Positions 51,569-61,200 of a stretch of 64,000 bases of DNA are shown here, piece after piece. Every line of letters starts with the position of its first letter. Within the stretch, counting starts at the first letter, position 1. This stretch comes from Pontivivens insulae (lineage in GTDB: Bacteria; Pseudomonadota; Alphaproteobacteria; Rhodobacterales; Rhodobacteraceae): the NCBI RefSeq assembly GCF_900302495.1, contig NZ_OMKW01000004.1, forward strand, positions 372,001 through 436,000, in the 5' to 3' direction. A model generated the notes under the pieces. That model was not told the origin of the DNA. It worked only from the letters and a program-made list of their open reading frames with translations, and did not search any database. Both the position numbers and the translations under genes were made by a program.

Positions 51569-53248
51569 ATGGGCATCCTTACTTTTGATAATGTGAACAA
51601 GGGCTTCGGCGAAGGCGCACACCGCGCCGAGGTCCTCAAGAACATCTCGCTGGACGTAGCAGAAGGAGAGTTCGTCGCGATCCTGGGCTTTTCTGGAACG
51701 GGCAAGTCCACCCTCATGAACCTGATCGCGGGTCTCGAAACCCCTGATACCGGTTCAGTCACGTTCAAGGGCGCACCGATCGAGGGGCCGGGGCCGGAGC
51801 GGGGACTGGTGTTCCAGTCCTACTCTCTGATGCCTTGGCTGACGGTGCAGGGCAACGTGATGCTGGCGATTGATGCTGTGCATCCGAAGCTGTCCAAGGC
51901 TGAGAAGGCAGAGAAAGCCGCGCACTACATTCAGATGGTGGGTTTGAGCCATGCGACGTCCCGGCGCCCGGCAGAGCTTTCGGGCGGGATGCGGCAGCGT
52001 GTCTCCGTCGCGCGGGCACTGGCCATGGACCCCGAGATGCTGCTGCTCGATGAGCCTCTCTCCGCCCTCGATGCGTTGACCCGTGCCAATCTGGCCGATG
52101 AGATCCTTGAGATCTGGGAGCGGGACCGCAAGACCTGCATTCTGATCACCAATGATGTGGATGAGGCGATCCTGCTCGCGGACCGCATTGTGCCGCTGAA
52201 CCCCGATGGCACCCTTGGTGAGCCGGTGACAGTGAACATCCCGCGTCCGCGCGACCGGATGGCCATGAACACCGACGAGACCTTCAAGGCGCTGCGGGCC
52301 GAGGTGACATCATACCTCATGGATGTGGGCATTGAGGCAAAGGTCGAAGGATCGCGCGTTCTGCCCGATGTGACGCCAATCCATGGTGTTCCAAAAGCTG
52401 TGGCAGAGGCGGCGGCTTCGGGCGCGACAGAGCGCTATATGGATTTCAGCCAAGTTCATAAGGTCTACCCGACGCCCAAAGGTCCGCTGACCGTTGTGGA
52501 GGATTTCAACCTCAAGCTCCGCAAGGGTGAGTTCATCTCTCTGATCGGGCACTCGGGGTGCGGTAAATCCACCGTCCTGACGATGGCCGCGGGTCTGAAC
52601 GAAATCTCCAAAGGGGTCATCGCCCTTGATGGACGTGGGGTTCTGGGGGCCGATCCAGAGCGGGCGGTCGTGTTCCAGTCGCCAAACCTTTTCCCGTGGC
52701 TCAGCGCGAAAGAGAATGTCGCGATTGGGGTGGACAAGGTCTATCCGCGCGCCAGCCAGGCCGAGCGCCAGGACGTGGTTGAGTATTATCTGGAGCGGGT
52801 TGGACTGGCTGACTCGATGGATAAGCAGGCATCATCGCTTTCCAACGGGATGAAGCAACGCGTGGGTATCGCGCGGGCGTTCGCGCTCAGCCCCAAATTG
52901 CTTCTGCTGGATGAGCCGTTTGGAATGCTCGACAGCCTGACCCGGTGGGAATTGCAGGAAGTGCTGATGGAAGTCTGGAGCCGCACCAAGGTGACGGCAA
53001 TCTGCGTCACGCATGATGTGGATGAGGCGATCCTGCTGGCAGACCGGGTGGTCATGATGACCAATGGGCCGCAAGCCACCATCGGCAAGATCACCAATGT
53101 GGATCTGCCCCGCCCCCGCACCCGCAAGGCGCTGCTGGAGCACCCGGATTACTACACCTACCGGCAGGAAGTGCTCGATTTCCTTGAAGAGTTTGAACAC
53201 GGCGCAAAACCGAAGCCCAAGCCGGCCTCGGCGATTGCCGCGGAGTGA
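51569..53248 (+). CDS. Nitrate ABC transporter ATP-binding protein, fused NrtC- and NrtD-type domains
   Basis: A 559-residue cytoplasmic protein with two complete ABC domains. Domain 1 (about 1-245) has GFSGTGKST, LSGGMRQR, LLLLDEP and TND in the switch. Domain 2 (about 285-545) has GHSGCGKST, LSNGMKQR, LLLLDEP and THD. The Asn switch in domain 1 and His in domain 2 mirror cyanobacterial NrtC and NrtD, so this is a natural fusion of both without the NrtC regulatory domain. The start is ATG 51569 or GTG 51560, which overlaps nrtB. It would give a heteromeric-like ATPase in one chain. Confidence 0.9.
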   Translation: MGILTFDNVNKGFGEGAHRAEVLKNISLDVAEGEFVAILGFSGTGKSTLMNLIAGLETPDTGSVTFKGAPIEGPGPERGLVFQSYSLMPWLTVQGNVMLAIDAVHPKLSKAEKAEKAAHYIQMVGLSHATSRRPAELSGGMRQRVSVARALAMDPEMLLLDEPLSALDALTRANLADEILEIWERDRKTCILITNDVDEAILLADRIVPLNPDGTLGEPVTVNIPRPRDRMAMNTDETFKALRAEVTSYLMDVGIEAKVEGSRVLPDVTPIHGVPKAVAEAAASGATERYMDFSQVHKVYPTPKGPLTVVEDFNLKLRKGEFISLIGHSGCGKSTVLTMAAGLNEISKGVIALDGRGVLGADPERAVVFQSPNLFPWLSAKENVAIGVDKVYPRASQAERQDVVEYYLERVGLADSMDKQASSLSNGMKQRVGIARAFALSPKLLLLDEPFGMLDSLTRWELQEVLMEVWSRTKVTAICVTHDVDEAILLADRVVMMTNGPQATIGKITNVDLPRPRTRKALLEHPDYYTYRQEVLDFLEEFEHGAKPKPKPASAIAAE

Positions 53249-53253
53249 GCGCA

Positions 53254-55689
53254 ATGAAGAAGAACCTCGTTATCATCGGAGCAGGGATGGCCTCCGGCCG
53301 CCTGCTCGAACATCTCACCGATGCGCAAGGCGCGGACTGGGATGTCACGCTGTTCAATGCCGAGCCGCGTGGGAATTATAACCGGATCATGCTGTCGCCG
53401 GTTTTGTCAGGAGACAAAACCTATGACGAGATCGTCACGCATGATGACGATTGGTATGCTGAACGCGGCGTTACCTGCCGGTTCGGAGAGCGTGTCACCG
53501 GTATTGATCGCGCAGCGAAGATCGTGCGCGCACCCAATGGCGACGTCGCCTATGACAAGCTGGTTCTCGGCACCGGTTCTGATCCGTTCATCATCCCGCT
53601 GCCCGGGCATGATCTGGACGGGGTGATTGCCTATCGCGATCTGGAAGACACCGAAAAGATGATGGGGATGGGCGCTGGCAAGCGCGTCGTCGTCATTGGT
53701 GGTGGGCTGCTCGGCCTAGAGGCGGCAGCGGGTATGGCTGCGCGTGGTGCCGATGTGACGGTCGTCCACATCATGGGCCACCTGATGGAGCGTCAGTTGG
53801 ATGAGGCGGCGGGCTACCTGCTCAAGACCTCTTTGGAAGGTAAGGGTATCTCGATCCGCCTGCTGGCAAATTCCCAGGCTATTCTGGGCGAAAACGGGCA
53901 TGTCCGCGCACTGCAACTCGATACGGGCGAAGAGCTTCCCTGCGATCTGTTGGTGATGGCAGTGGGCATCCGGCCCTCAGTTGCATTGGCGAAAGAGGCC
54001 GGACTGGCCGTCGGACGGGGTGTGCATGTTGATGATCAGCTTGTAACCTCCGACGCAGATGTGCTGGCCGTTGGGGAATGCGTTGAACATGATGGCGCGG
54101 TCTTCGGTCTTGTTGCCCCGCTCTACGATCAGGCCAAAGTTGCAGCACAGACCCTGATGGGTGAAGACGCGTCCTTTGTGCAGAAATCGCTCTCAACCAA
54201 GCTGAAGGTCACAGGGTGTGATCTCTTCTCTGCCGGGGACTTTGCAGAAGGCGAGGGACGCGAGGACATCGTGTTCCGGGATCCATCGCGTGGCGTCTAC
54301 AAACGCCTCGTCATCAAGGACAACGTTGTTGTGGGTGCTGTCATGTACGGCGACACGGCGGACGGGAACTGGTTCTTCGGTCTGATCAAGGACAAGACCG
54401 ACATTTCCGACATGCGTGAGACGCTGATCTTCGGGCCTGCCTTTCAGGGAGGATCCCCCGCGGACCCTCTCTCAGCCGTTGCAGCCTTGCCGCTTGATGC
54501 GGAAATCTGTGGCTGTAACGGCATTTGCAAAGGTACGATTGTTGACGCCATTACCGCAGGATCGACCGAACTGGGCGCGGTACGCGCTACGACCAAGGCG
54601 AGTGCCTCTTGCGGCACGTGCACTGGACTGGTGGAGCAACTCCTCGAAGTTACGCTGGGCGATGAATATGCAGCGCCCGAAAATGCTGCGATCTGTGGCT
54701 GCACCGATCTAAGCCACGAGGACGTGCGACGTCTGATCAAGACGAAGGAACTGAAATCCCAGCCTGCTGTCTGGCAGGAGTTGGGTTGGACGACACCGAA
54801 TGGGTGTCATGTCTGTCGTCCGGCAGTGAACTTCTACCTGCTCGCTGACTGGCCGGTGGAGTATCAGGACGACCCGCAAAGCCGGTTCATCAACGAACGC
54901 AAGCACGCCAACATTCAGAAGGATGGTACGTTCAGCGTCGTGCCTCGGATGTGGGGGGGCATCACCAACGCCAACGAGTTGCGCGCCATCGCGGATGCAG
55001 CGGACAAGTACAATGTTCCGACCGTGAAGGTGACGGGAGGTCAGCGGATCGACCTTTTGGGCGTGAAGGGTGAGGACCTGCCTGCGATGTGGGCTGATCT
55101 GAACCGTGCCGGTCTCGTCTCGGGCCACGCCTATTCAAAGGGCCTGCGGACGGTGAAGACCTGTGTTGGAACGGATCACTGCCGGTTTGGCACACAAGAT
55201 TCCACCGGCCTTGGCATCAAGCTGGAGCGTGCATTGTGGGGGTCTTGGACGCCACACAAGGTGAAACTTGGGGTTTCAGGTTGTCCGAGGAACTGTGCGG
55301 AGGCCACCTGTAAGGATGTCGGCATCGTCTGTGTCGATAGCGGCTATCAGATCGGTGTTGGTGGTGCGGCGGGGATGGACCTCAAAGAGATCGAGCGTCT
55401 GTGTGAGGTCGAGACCGAGCAAGAAGCGATGGACGTCGTCATCGCCTTCACCCAACTTTACCGCGAGAACGCCAAATATCTCGACCGGATGTACAAATGG
55501 ATCGCGAAAGTCGGGCTGGACTGGGCAAAAGAGCGCGTCGTCGACGACCTGGAAGAGCGTGCGGCCCTCGTCGAGCGTTTCGAGTTGAGCCAGTCGATTT
55601 ACCGTCGCGATCCTTGGGCCGATGAGGCCAAGAAGGCGCAGCAGAAATACACGCCCCTTGCTGATCTGACATTGGAGGCTGCGGAATGA
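53254..55689 (+). CDS. nirB: Assimilatory nitrite reductase (NADH) large subunit
   Basis: An 811-residue siroheme/[4Fe-4S] flavoprotein that reduces nitrite to ammonium. The N-terminal FAD/NAD(P) domain starts VIIGAGMASG. A BFD-like [2Fe-2S] region has CGCNGICKG...CGTC and a second CGCTD...CHVC near 500. The C-terminal nitrite/sulfite reductase domain carries TCVGTDHCRFG and GCPRNCAEATC, the siroheme and cluster cysteines. ATG 53254 with GGAG at 53242-53245 is chosen over GTG 53245. Its stop overlaps the nirD ATG by 4 bp. It is the nitrite step of the nitrate assimilation operon. Confidence 0.95.
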   Translation: MKKNLVIIGAGMASGRLLEHLTDAQGADWDVTLFNAEPRGNYNRIMLSPVLSGDKTYDEIVTHDDDWYAERGVTCRFGERVTGIDRAAKIVRAPNGDVAYDKLVLGTGSDPFIIPLPGHDLDGVIAYRDLEDTEKMMGMGAGKRVVVIGGGLLGLEAAAGMAARGADVTVVHIMGHLMERQLDEAAGYLLKTSLEGKGISIRLLANSQAILGENGHVRALQLDTGEELPCDLLVMAVGIRPSVALAKEAGLAVGRGVHVDDQLVTSDADVLAVGECVEHDGAVFGLVAPLYDQAKVAAQTLMGEDASFVQKSLSTKLKVTGCDLFSAGDFAEGEGREDIVFRDPSRGVYKRLVIKDNVVVGAVMYGDTADGNWFFGLIKDKTDISDMRETLIFGPAFQGGSPADPLSAVAALPLDAEICGCNGICKGTIVDAITAGSTELGAVRATTKASASCGTCTGLVEQLLEVTLGDEYAAPENAAICGCTDLSHEDVRRLIKTKELKSQPAVWQELGWTTPNGCHVCRPAVNFYLLADWPVEYQDDPQSRFINERKHANIQKDGTFSVVPRMWGGITNANELRAIADAADKYNVPTVKVTGGQRIDLLGVKGEDLPAMWADLNRAGLVSGHAYSKGLRTVKTCVGTDHCRFGTQDSTGLGIKLERALWGSWTPHKVKLGVSGCPRNCAEATCKDVGIVCVDSGYQIGVGGAAGMDLKEIERLCEVETEQEAMDVVIAFTQLYRENAKYLDRMYKWIAKVGLDWAKERVVDDLEERAALVERFELSQSIYRRDPWADEAKKAQQKYTPLADLTLEAAE

Positions 55690-56018
55690 ACTGGCTCGAT
55701 ATTGGTGCCGTCGACGATATTCCGTTGCGCGGCGCACGGATTGTGAAGACGAAGGTGGGCTGTGTAGCGGTCTTTCGCACGGCTGAAGCGGAGATCTTTG
55801 CGGCCTCCAACACCTGCCCACACAAGGGCGGACCGCTCGCAGAGGGCATTGTCCACGGGCAGAAGGTAACGTGCCCGCTGCACAACTGGGTGTTCGACCT
55901 GAACACTGGTGAGGCGCAGGGTGCCGATGAGGGTCGCATCGCGACCTATCCGGTTCGCATTGATGACGGACGCATTCTGCTGGATGCGACCGACCTTATG
56001 GCGCAACGCGCCGCATGA
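55686..56018 (+). CDS. nirD: Nitrite reductase (NADH) small subunit, Rieske-type
   Basis: A 110-residue subunit with a Rieske fold. The cluster motifs CPHKGGPL (CxH, about residues 44-51) and CPLHNWVF (CxxH, about 63-70) are both complete, so a [2Fe-2S] cluster is likely bound, unlike E. coli NirD, which from memory lacks these ligands. It overlaps nirB and nasA by 4 bp each, giving strict coupling. It supports electron transfer or stability of NirB. Confidence 0.93.
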   Translation: MNWLDIGAVDDIPLRGARIVKTKVGCVAVFRTAEAEIFAASNTCPHKGGPLAEGIVHGQKVTCPLHNWVFDLNTGEAQGADEGRIATYPVRIDDGRILLDATDLMAQRAA

Positions 56019-58642
56019 GTGCGGAGGGCGAAATCCGCTCTACCTGTCCCTATTGCGGGGTTGGGTGCGGGGTTTTGCTGCGAGCTGACGGGCGTGGGGG
56101 CCTAGAGGTGCGCGGCGACCCCGAACATCCCGCGAATTACGGGCGTCTTTGCTCAAAGGGCAGCGCGCTTGGGGAGACGTTGGGTCTGGATGGGCGCTTG
56201 CTTGCCCCGCGCATTGATGGGGTCGAGGCGGTTTGGGACGATGCGCTCGAACTGGTGGCTGATAAGTTCAGTGCCGCCATTGAGGAGCATGGTCCCGACA
56301 GTGTCGCATTCTACGTCTCTGGTCAGCTTCTGACCGAAGATTACTACGTCGCCAACAAGCTGATGAAAGGCTTCATCGGCTCAGCCAATATCGACACGAA
56401 TTCCCGGCTCTGCATGGCTTCCACAGTGGCCGGTCATAAGAGGGCTTTTGGCACCGATACCGTACCGGGGACATATGAAGACCTGGAAGAAGCTGATCTG
56501 GTCGTGCTTGTCGGCTCAAATCTGGCCTGGTGCCATCCGGTCTTGCATCAGCGGTTGCTGGCTGCGCGCGCGAGACGGGGCACCCGGATTGTCGTGGTGG
56601 ATCCCCGCCGGACGGCCAGCTGTGATGCTGCCGATCTTCATCTGGCATTGGAGCCGGGCACGGACGTCGCCTTGTTCAACCACCTTCTTGCTGCCATCGC
56701 GGATGCTGGCTTGATTGCCCCGGATCGGGCTGGTGCAGTCAACGGCCTGGATGAGGCACTCGCAGCAGCGCGTGCGACGGATGTTTCCGCCACTGGTCTG
56801 TCCGGCGAACATCTCGCACAGTTTTGCGCAATGTGGACCGGCACGGAACGGGTTGTGACCGTGTTCAGCCAAGGCGTGAACCAGTCGACGTCTGGTTCGG
56901 ACAAGGTGAACGCGATCCTCAACTGTCACCTGGCCACACACCGTATCGGTCGGATCGGGATGGGCCCATTCTCTGTCACCGGTCAGCCCAACGCCATGGG
57001 CGGGCGGGAAGTCGGCGGCTTGGCCAATATGCTGGCCTGCCATCTGGACCTCGAGAACGCAGACCACCGGATGGTTGTTGGGTCTTTCTGGAACGCAGCG
57101 TCTGCGATTCCGAACGCTCCGGGCCTGAAGGCGGTGGATATGTTCAAGGCGGTCGGGGACGGGCGCATCAAGGCGCTGTGGGTCATCCACACGAACCCCG
57201 CCGTCAGCATGCCGGATGCTGATGCGGTGCGTGATGCCATTGACGGCTGCCCATTCGTGGTGGTCAGCGACATCACTGCGGAAACCGACACTGCGCGGCT
57301 TGCTGATGTGGTACTGCCTGCTTCGGGCTGGGCCGAGAAATCGGGGACAGTGACGAACACTGACAGGACGATCAGTCGCCAGCGCTCTGTCTTGCCCTCC
57401 CCCGGGCTGGCACGACCTGACTGGCAAATTCTGGCGCAGGTCGCGCAGCGCATGGGCTGGGTCGCTGCCTTCGACTGGCAAAGCCCGGCGGAAATTTTCC
57501 GTGAATATGCAGCGCTTTCTGCCGCTTCCGCGCAGTTCGGGCGTGACTTCGATATTTCGGGTCTGCAGGGGCTGGACGAAGCGGAATATGACGCTCTCTC
57601 CCCCACCCGATGGCCCGTGACCCGCGAAGGTGGACGCGAGCGGTTCTTTGCGGATGGTCGCTATTATCACCCGGATGGCAAAGCGCGGATGCTGTCGGTT
57701 TCCCAGCGTGGACCGGCGGCCCGGACGGGTCCGAAATATCCGTTCCGTTTGAACACGGGCCGTATTCGCGATCAGTGGCACACCATGACGCGGACCGCAC
57801 GGGCGCCCCGGCTCTCCGCCCATCTGGCGGAACCGTTCCTTGATATCCACCCCGAGGATGCCGCGCAGCTGGGGCTAGCACCGGCGGCGCTGGTCCGGGT
57901 GCGCAGTCCACAGGGGCAGGCCATCTTCCGGGCGCGGCAGACAAACACGGTTGCGCGTGGTCAGGTCTTCGCCCCCATTCACTGGACCGGTGAAACCGCC
58001 CCGGCTGCCCGTGTCGACGCTGTCATTCCTTCGGCCCATGATCCGATTTCCGGCCAGCCGGAAAGCAAGGCTGCAGTTGTTGCGGTCGAGCCATTTGAGG
58101 CGATGTGGTACGGGTTTGCCGTCTCCGCTGAACCGCTGGCACCCACATGTGAATACTGGGCCAGAAGCCGGACGGATGCTGGGTGGCGTGTCGAGTTGGC
58201 TGGCCTTACAGCCCCGGAAGATTGGGAGCACTATGCGCGGGCGCTGTTCGGCCTCGACGATGTCGAGACGCAGATGGTCAGCGACCCGGCCCGCGGTGCG
58301 ACACGGATCGCCTTTCACCGTGATGGCGTCCTTCTAGCCGCATTGTTCCTGTCGGATGAACCGGTCATTGCGATGCGCGACTATGTGGCGAGCCTGCCGG
58401 GAACGGCGGCCCCCGCTGTGTTGTCCGGGCGGCGGCCCGGCGATCAGCCCGATCCGGGGCCGATCCTGTGTGCCTGCCTGTCGGTTGGGATCAACACGAT
58501 CCTTTCGGCCATCGAAGACCAAAACCTGATGAGCGTAGAGGCGATCGGCGCCGCCCTTGGTGCCGGAACAAATTGCGGCTCTTGCCGCCCGGAAATCGCA
58601 GAGCTGATTGGCCGCTCCACGCGCAAGATCGCTGCTGAATAG
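56015..58642 (+). CDS. nasA: Assimilatory nitrate reductase catalytic subunit
   Basis: An 875-residue molybdopterin (bis-MGD) enzyme that reduces nitrate to nitrite in the cytoplasm. The N-terminal [4Fe-4S] motif CPYCGVGCG (about 11-19) and GRLCSKG give the four cysteines. The MGD-binding domains follow. The last ~65 residues are a BFD-like [2Fe-2S] domain (CACLSVG and GTNCGSC), an extra redox centre typical of NasA forms that take electrons from a partner. There is no FAD/NADH domain or separate reductase gene, so electrons may come from NirB or a ferredoxin. Its 5' end overlaps nirD. Confidence 0.94.
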   Translation: MSAEGEIRSTCPYCGVGCGVLLRADGRGGLEVRGDPEHPANYGRLCSKGSALGETLGLDGRLLAPRIDGVEAVWDDALELVADKFSAAIEEHGPDSVAFYVSGQLLTEDYYVANKLMKGFIGSANIDTNSRLCMASTVAGHKRAFGTDTVPGTYEDLEEADLVVLVGSNLAWCHPVLHQRLLAARARRGTRIVVVDPRRTASCDAADLHLALEPGTDVALFNHLLAAIADAGLIAPDRAGAVNGLDEALAAARATDVSATGLSGEHLAQFCAMWTGTERVVTVFSQGVNQSTSGSDKVNAILNCHLATHRIGRIGMGPFSVTGQPNAMGGREVGGLANMLACHLDLENADHRMVVGSFWNAASAIPNAPGLKAVDMFKAVGDGRIKALWVIHTNPAVSMPDADAVRDAIDGCPFVVVSDITAETDTARLADVVLPASGWAEKSGTVTNTDRTISRQRSVLPSPGLARPDWQILAQVAQRMGWVAAFDWQSPAEIFREYAALSAASAQFGRDFDISGLQGLDEAEYDALSPTRWPVTREGGRERFFADGRYYHPDGKARMLSVSQRGPAARTGPKYPFRLNTGRIRDQWHTMTRTARAPRLSAHLAEPFLDIHPEDAAQLGLAPAALVRVRSPQGQAIFRARQTNTVARGQVFAPIHWTGETAPAARVDAVIPSAHDPISGQPESKAAVVAVEPFEAMWYGFAVSAEPLAPTCEYWARSRTDAGWRVELAGLTAPEDWEHYARALFGLDDVETQMVSDPARGATRIAFHRDGVLLAALFLSDEPVIAMRDYVASLPGTAAPAVLSGRRPGDQPDPGPILCACLSVGINTILSAIEDQNLMSVEAIGAALGAGTNCGSCRPEIAELIGRSTRKIAAE

Positions 58643-58652
58643 GAGTGAGGAC

Positions 58653-60065
58653 ATGAAGAGCTTTCCGATGTTCATCAAGACCACCAACCGCGATGTTGTC
58701 ATCGCGGGGGGCGGGGAACAGGCGGCTCAGAAGGCGCGTCTGATCCTGAAAACGGATGCACAGATTGTCCTGCTCGCCCCAGAGTTGGATGCGGAATTGC
58801 AAGCCATGGTGGATCAGGGGCGCGCGGTTCAGGATGAAAGCGCGCCGAGTGTCGCACAGTTCGAAACGGCGGCCTTGGCGTTCATTGCAACGGGATGCCC
58901 GGCCCATGATGCAGCCTTGCATGCTCTGGCAAAGGCCGCACGGTGCCCGGTCAATGTGGTTGACCGGCCGGATCTTTGTGACATCACGACCCCGTCCATT
59001 GTCGACCGCGATCCGGTTGTGGTGGCAATCGGGACAGAGGGGACGGCCCCCGTCCTTGCGCGCCAGATAAAGACACAAGTTGAACGTTCGCTGGCGCCCT
59101 CGCTTGGGGGGCTCGCAGCCTTTGCAGGGCGGATGCGGGCCGAAGTTTCCCGCCGCGTTCCGCGCGACAATCGGCGCGCATTCTGGCGCTGGGTGTTCTC
59201 GGACAAGCCGCGTCAACAGTGGACAAGTGGAGCGGAGGCGCATGCGATCAGCACGATCAAGCGCGCCATGGATGCGGGCGGCGCCTTTTCGCAAGACACC
59301 GCAGGCTCTATCGCGCTGGTCGGTGCCGGTCCGGGGGCGCGGGACCTTCTTACGTTGCGCGCGGTGGAGCGCCTGCAAGAGGCCGACGTCATCTTTTATG
59401 ACCGGCTCGTGTGCGAAGAGGTGTTGGAGCTTGCGCGACGTGACGCCGAACGCGTGTTTGTCGGCAAACATGTCGGTGCACATTCTTGGCCGCAGGAGCG
59501 CATCAACGAGGTGATTGTTGCCGAAGCCCTGAAAGGACGGCGGGTCGTGCGTCTGAAATCCGGCGATCCCGGCATTTTTGGCCGAGCGGCAGAGGAAATG
59601 GAGGCCGCCCGGGCGTCCGGGATCGACGTTGAGATCGTGCCCGGCATCACGGCAGCCTGTGCCGCTGCCGCCGCGGGAGGTGTCACACTGACCGAGCGGG
59701 GCACGGCCGACACGCTGGTTCTGGCCACTGGCATGGCGCGCGAAGGCGCACCTTTGCCAGACACTCTGCGCCATGCCGGGCCGGGTACGACCCTTGCGCT
59801 TTACATGTCCGTCGCACAGGCCGGGCGATTGTCTGATCAGTTGATTGCCGATGGCCTGCCTGCCGATGCGGATGTTTTGATCGGGTCTTCGGTTTCCAAG
59901 GCGGCCGAACAAATGATCTCAACAACTGTGGGTGCGCTTGCGCAGACACTGGAGGCGTGGCAGATCAAAGGATGCGCAGTTTTGCTGATCACGTGGCCTG
60001 CAAATGTCGAGCGCGTTGAACAGGCTGTGCCGACCTACGCCAAGCCGGTTTTGCAAATCGCGTGA
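58653..60065 (+). CDS. cysG: Siroheme synthase (precorrin-2 dehydrogenase/ferrochelatase plus uroporphyrinogen methyltransferase)
   Basis: A 470-residue trifunctional enzyme making siroheme for NirB. Residues 1-210 are the dehydrogenase/chelatase module (NAD-binding VVIAGGGEQAAQKA, PSIVDRDPVVVAIGTEG). Residues ~220-470 are the SUMT module (VGAGPGARDLLTLRA, VVRLKSGDPGIFGRA, EIVPGITAACAAAAAGG, TLALYMSV). AGGAGTGAGG precedes ATG 58653, 10 bp after nasA. It is the last gene of the nitrate operon, which explains why the cofactor enzyme is co-induced. Confidence 0.95.
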   Translation: MKSFPMFIKTTNRDVVIAGGGEQAAQKARLILKTDAQIVLLAPELDAELQAMVDQGRAVQDESAPSVAQFETAALAFIATGCPAHDAALHALAKAARCPVNVVDRPDLCDITTPSIVDRDPVVVAIGTEGTAPVLARQIKTQVERSLAPSLGGLAAFAGRMRAEVSRRVPRDNRRAFWRWVFSDKPRQQWTSGAEAHAISTIKRAMDAGGAFSQDTAGSIALVGAGPGARDLLTLRAVERLQEADVIFYDRLVCEEVLELARRDAERVFVGKHVGAHSWPQERINEVIVAEALKGRRVVRLKSGDPGIFGRAAEEMEAARASGIDVEIVPGITAACAAAAAGGVTLTERGTADTLVLATGMAREGAPLPDTLRHAGPGTTLALYMSVAQAGRLSDQLIADGLPADADVLIGSSVSKAAEQMISTTVGALAQTLEAWQIKGCAVLLITWPANVERVEQAVPTYAKPVLQIA

Positions 60066-60132
60066 TGGCGACGCTTTGGACAGTTCCGCACGCATGATCT
60101 AGCCTTTCCCATTGAAGGCAGGAGGACAGATC

Positions 60133-60933
60133 ATGGATGATCGGAAGAGTGTTCAGGACTGGTGGCGCACATCCATCATCGACATGGCGCCAGGACGCAT
60201 CGCGTTTCGCGGCCGTCCGATTGAAGAGCTGATTGGCACGGTCTCTTTCCCGCAAATGATCTGGCTGATGGTTCGGGGGGACATGCCAAGTGCGGCGCAG
60301 GCTGCCTTGTTTGAGGCGGCTTTGGTTGCAGGCGTGGACCATGGGCCGCAAGCCCCCTCAATTTCGGCCGCGCGCATGGCGGCAACCTGTGGTGTTGGCC
60401 TGAACAACGCGATGGCAACCGGCGTCAACATGCTGGGCGATGTGCATGGCGGGGCCGGGGAGCAATGCGCCGAGCTTTATTTCGACATCGACCAGCGTAT
60501 GTCTGATGGAGCGCCTCTTGATCAGGCAGTGGAGGCGGGGCTAACCGCCTGGCGCGCCAAATACGGAAAGATCGTCAGCGGGTTCGGACATCGTTTCCAC
60601 AAGCCCGTCGACCCGCGCGCGCCCCGTCTGATGACTCTGGTGCGTGACGCAGCAGAGGCAGGAACAGTCAGTGGCCGCTTTGCAGATATCGGAGAGGCGG
60701 TTCAGTCCGTTTTGTCGGAAAGACAGCCCATCGCGATGAATATTGACGGCGCAACGTCGGTGATCTTTTGCGAGTTGGGATTTGCGGCACCCCTGTCACG
60801 CGGGCTGTTCTGCCTGTCCCGATCCGTTGGCATTTTGGCCCATGCCTGGGAGCAAACCCAACAGGGCGGCCGCAACAAGGGGCCGATGCCGCCGAGCTTT
60901 CTGCCGACATATGACCCTGACCCGCAGGTATGA
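60133..60933 (+). CDS. Citryl-CoA lyase-like protein (short citrate synthase family)
   Basis: A 266-residue protein of the citrate synthase superfamily, much shorter than citrate synthase (about 430). Three catalytic sites can be seen: GDVHGGAGEQ, GFGHRFH (the second His) and NIDGATSV (Asp). It matches the citryl-CoA lyase group, which cleaves citryl-CoA to acetyl-CoA and oxaloacetate or acts on related acyl-CoAs. GGAGGAC precedes the ATG at 60133; a longer frame from 60112 is rejected. It follows cysG by 67 bp but has no known link to nitrate. No citryl-CoA synthetase is nearby, so its physiological substrate may be another acyl-CoA. Confidence 0.82.
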   Translation: MDDRKSVQDWWRTSIIDMAPGRIAFRGRPIEELIGTVSFPQMIWLMVRGDMPSAAQAALFEAALVAGVDHGPQAPSISAARMAATCGVGLNNAMATGVNMLGDVHGGAGEQCAELYFDIDQRMSDGAPLDQAVEAGLTAWRAKYGKIVSGFGHRFHKPVDPRAPRLMTLVRDAAEAGTVSGRFADIGEAVQSVLSERQPIAMNIDGATSVIFCELGFAAPLSRGLFCLSRSVGILAHAWEQTQQGGRNKGPMPPSFLPTYDPDPQV

Positions 60934-60939
60934 GCCGCT

Positions 60940-61200
60940 CTAAGGATGCCGTGCTGCGGTAACCCGTTCGACGACCGAGAGTGCGACGAACACAATGCAA
61001 ACCCAGATGGGCAAGGCGAAGGCCGCAAAAGGCGTGCCGCGAAGCCAGACGCGCAATGCATCTCCGCCCGGTGGTAGCTCTCTCAAGCCAAAAAGGCCCG
61101 GACGAGACCAGAGGTCAAACGGCCAGAACCGGGAGATGTAGAGCAAGACGGTCGCGGCAAGCAGCGTAAGAACGATGCGCAGGACGTGTGCGATCATCAC
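60940..61200 (-). CDS. Small membrane protein of unknown function
   Basis: An 86-residue protein with two hydrophobic helices (MMIAHVLRIVLTLLAATVLLYI and FAAFALPIWVCIVFVALSVV in outline), joined by a polar loop containing FWPFDLW. I do not recognise a family. It overlaps the upstream gene by 4 bp (61197-61200) and is the last gene of the tightly coupled minus-strand operon with the Rieske and glutamate-synthase genes, so a membrane role in that system is the only clue. It is convergent with the citryl-CoA lyase-like gene 6 bp away. Confidence 0.65.
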   Translation of the reverse strand: MMIAHVLRIVLTLLAATVLLYISRFWPFDLWSRPGLFGLRELPPGGDALRVWLRGTPFAAFALPIWVCIVFVALSVVERVTAARHP

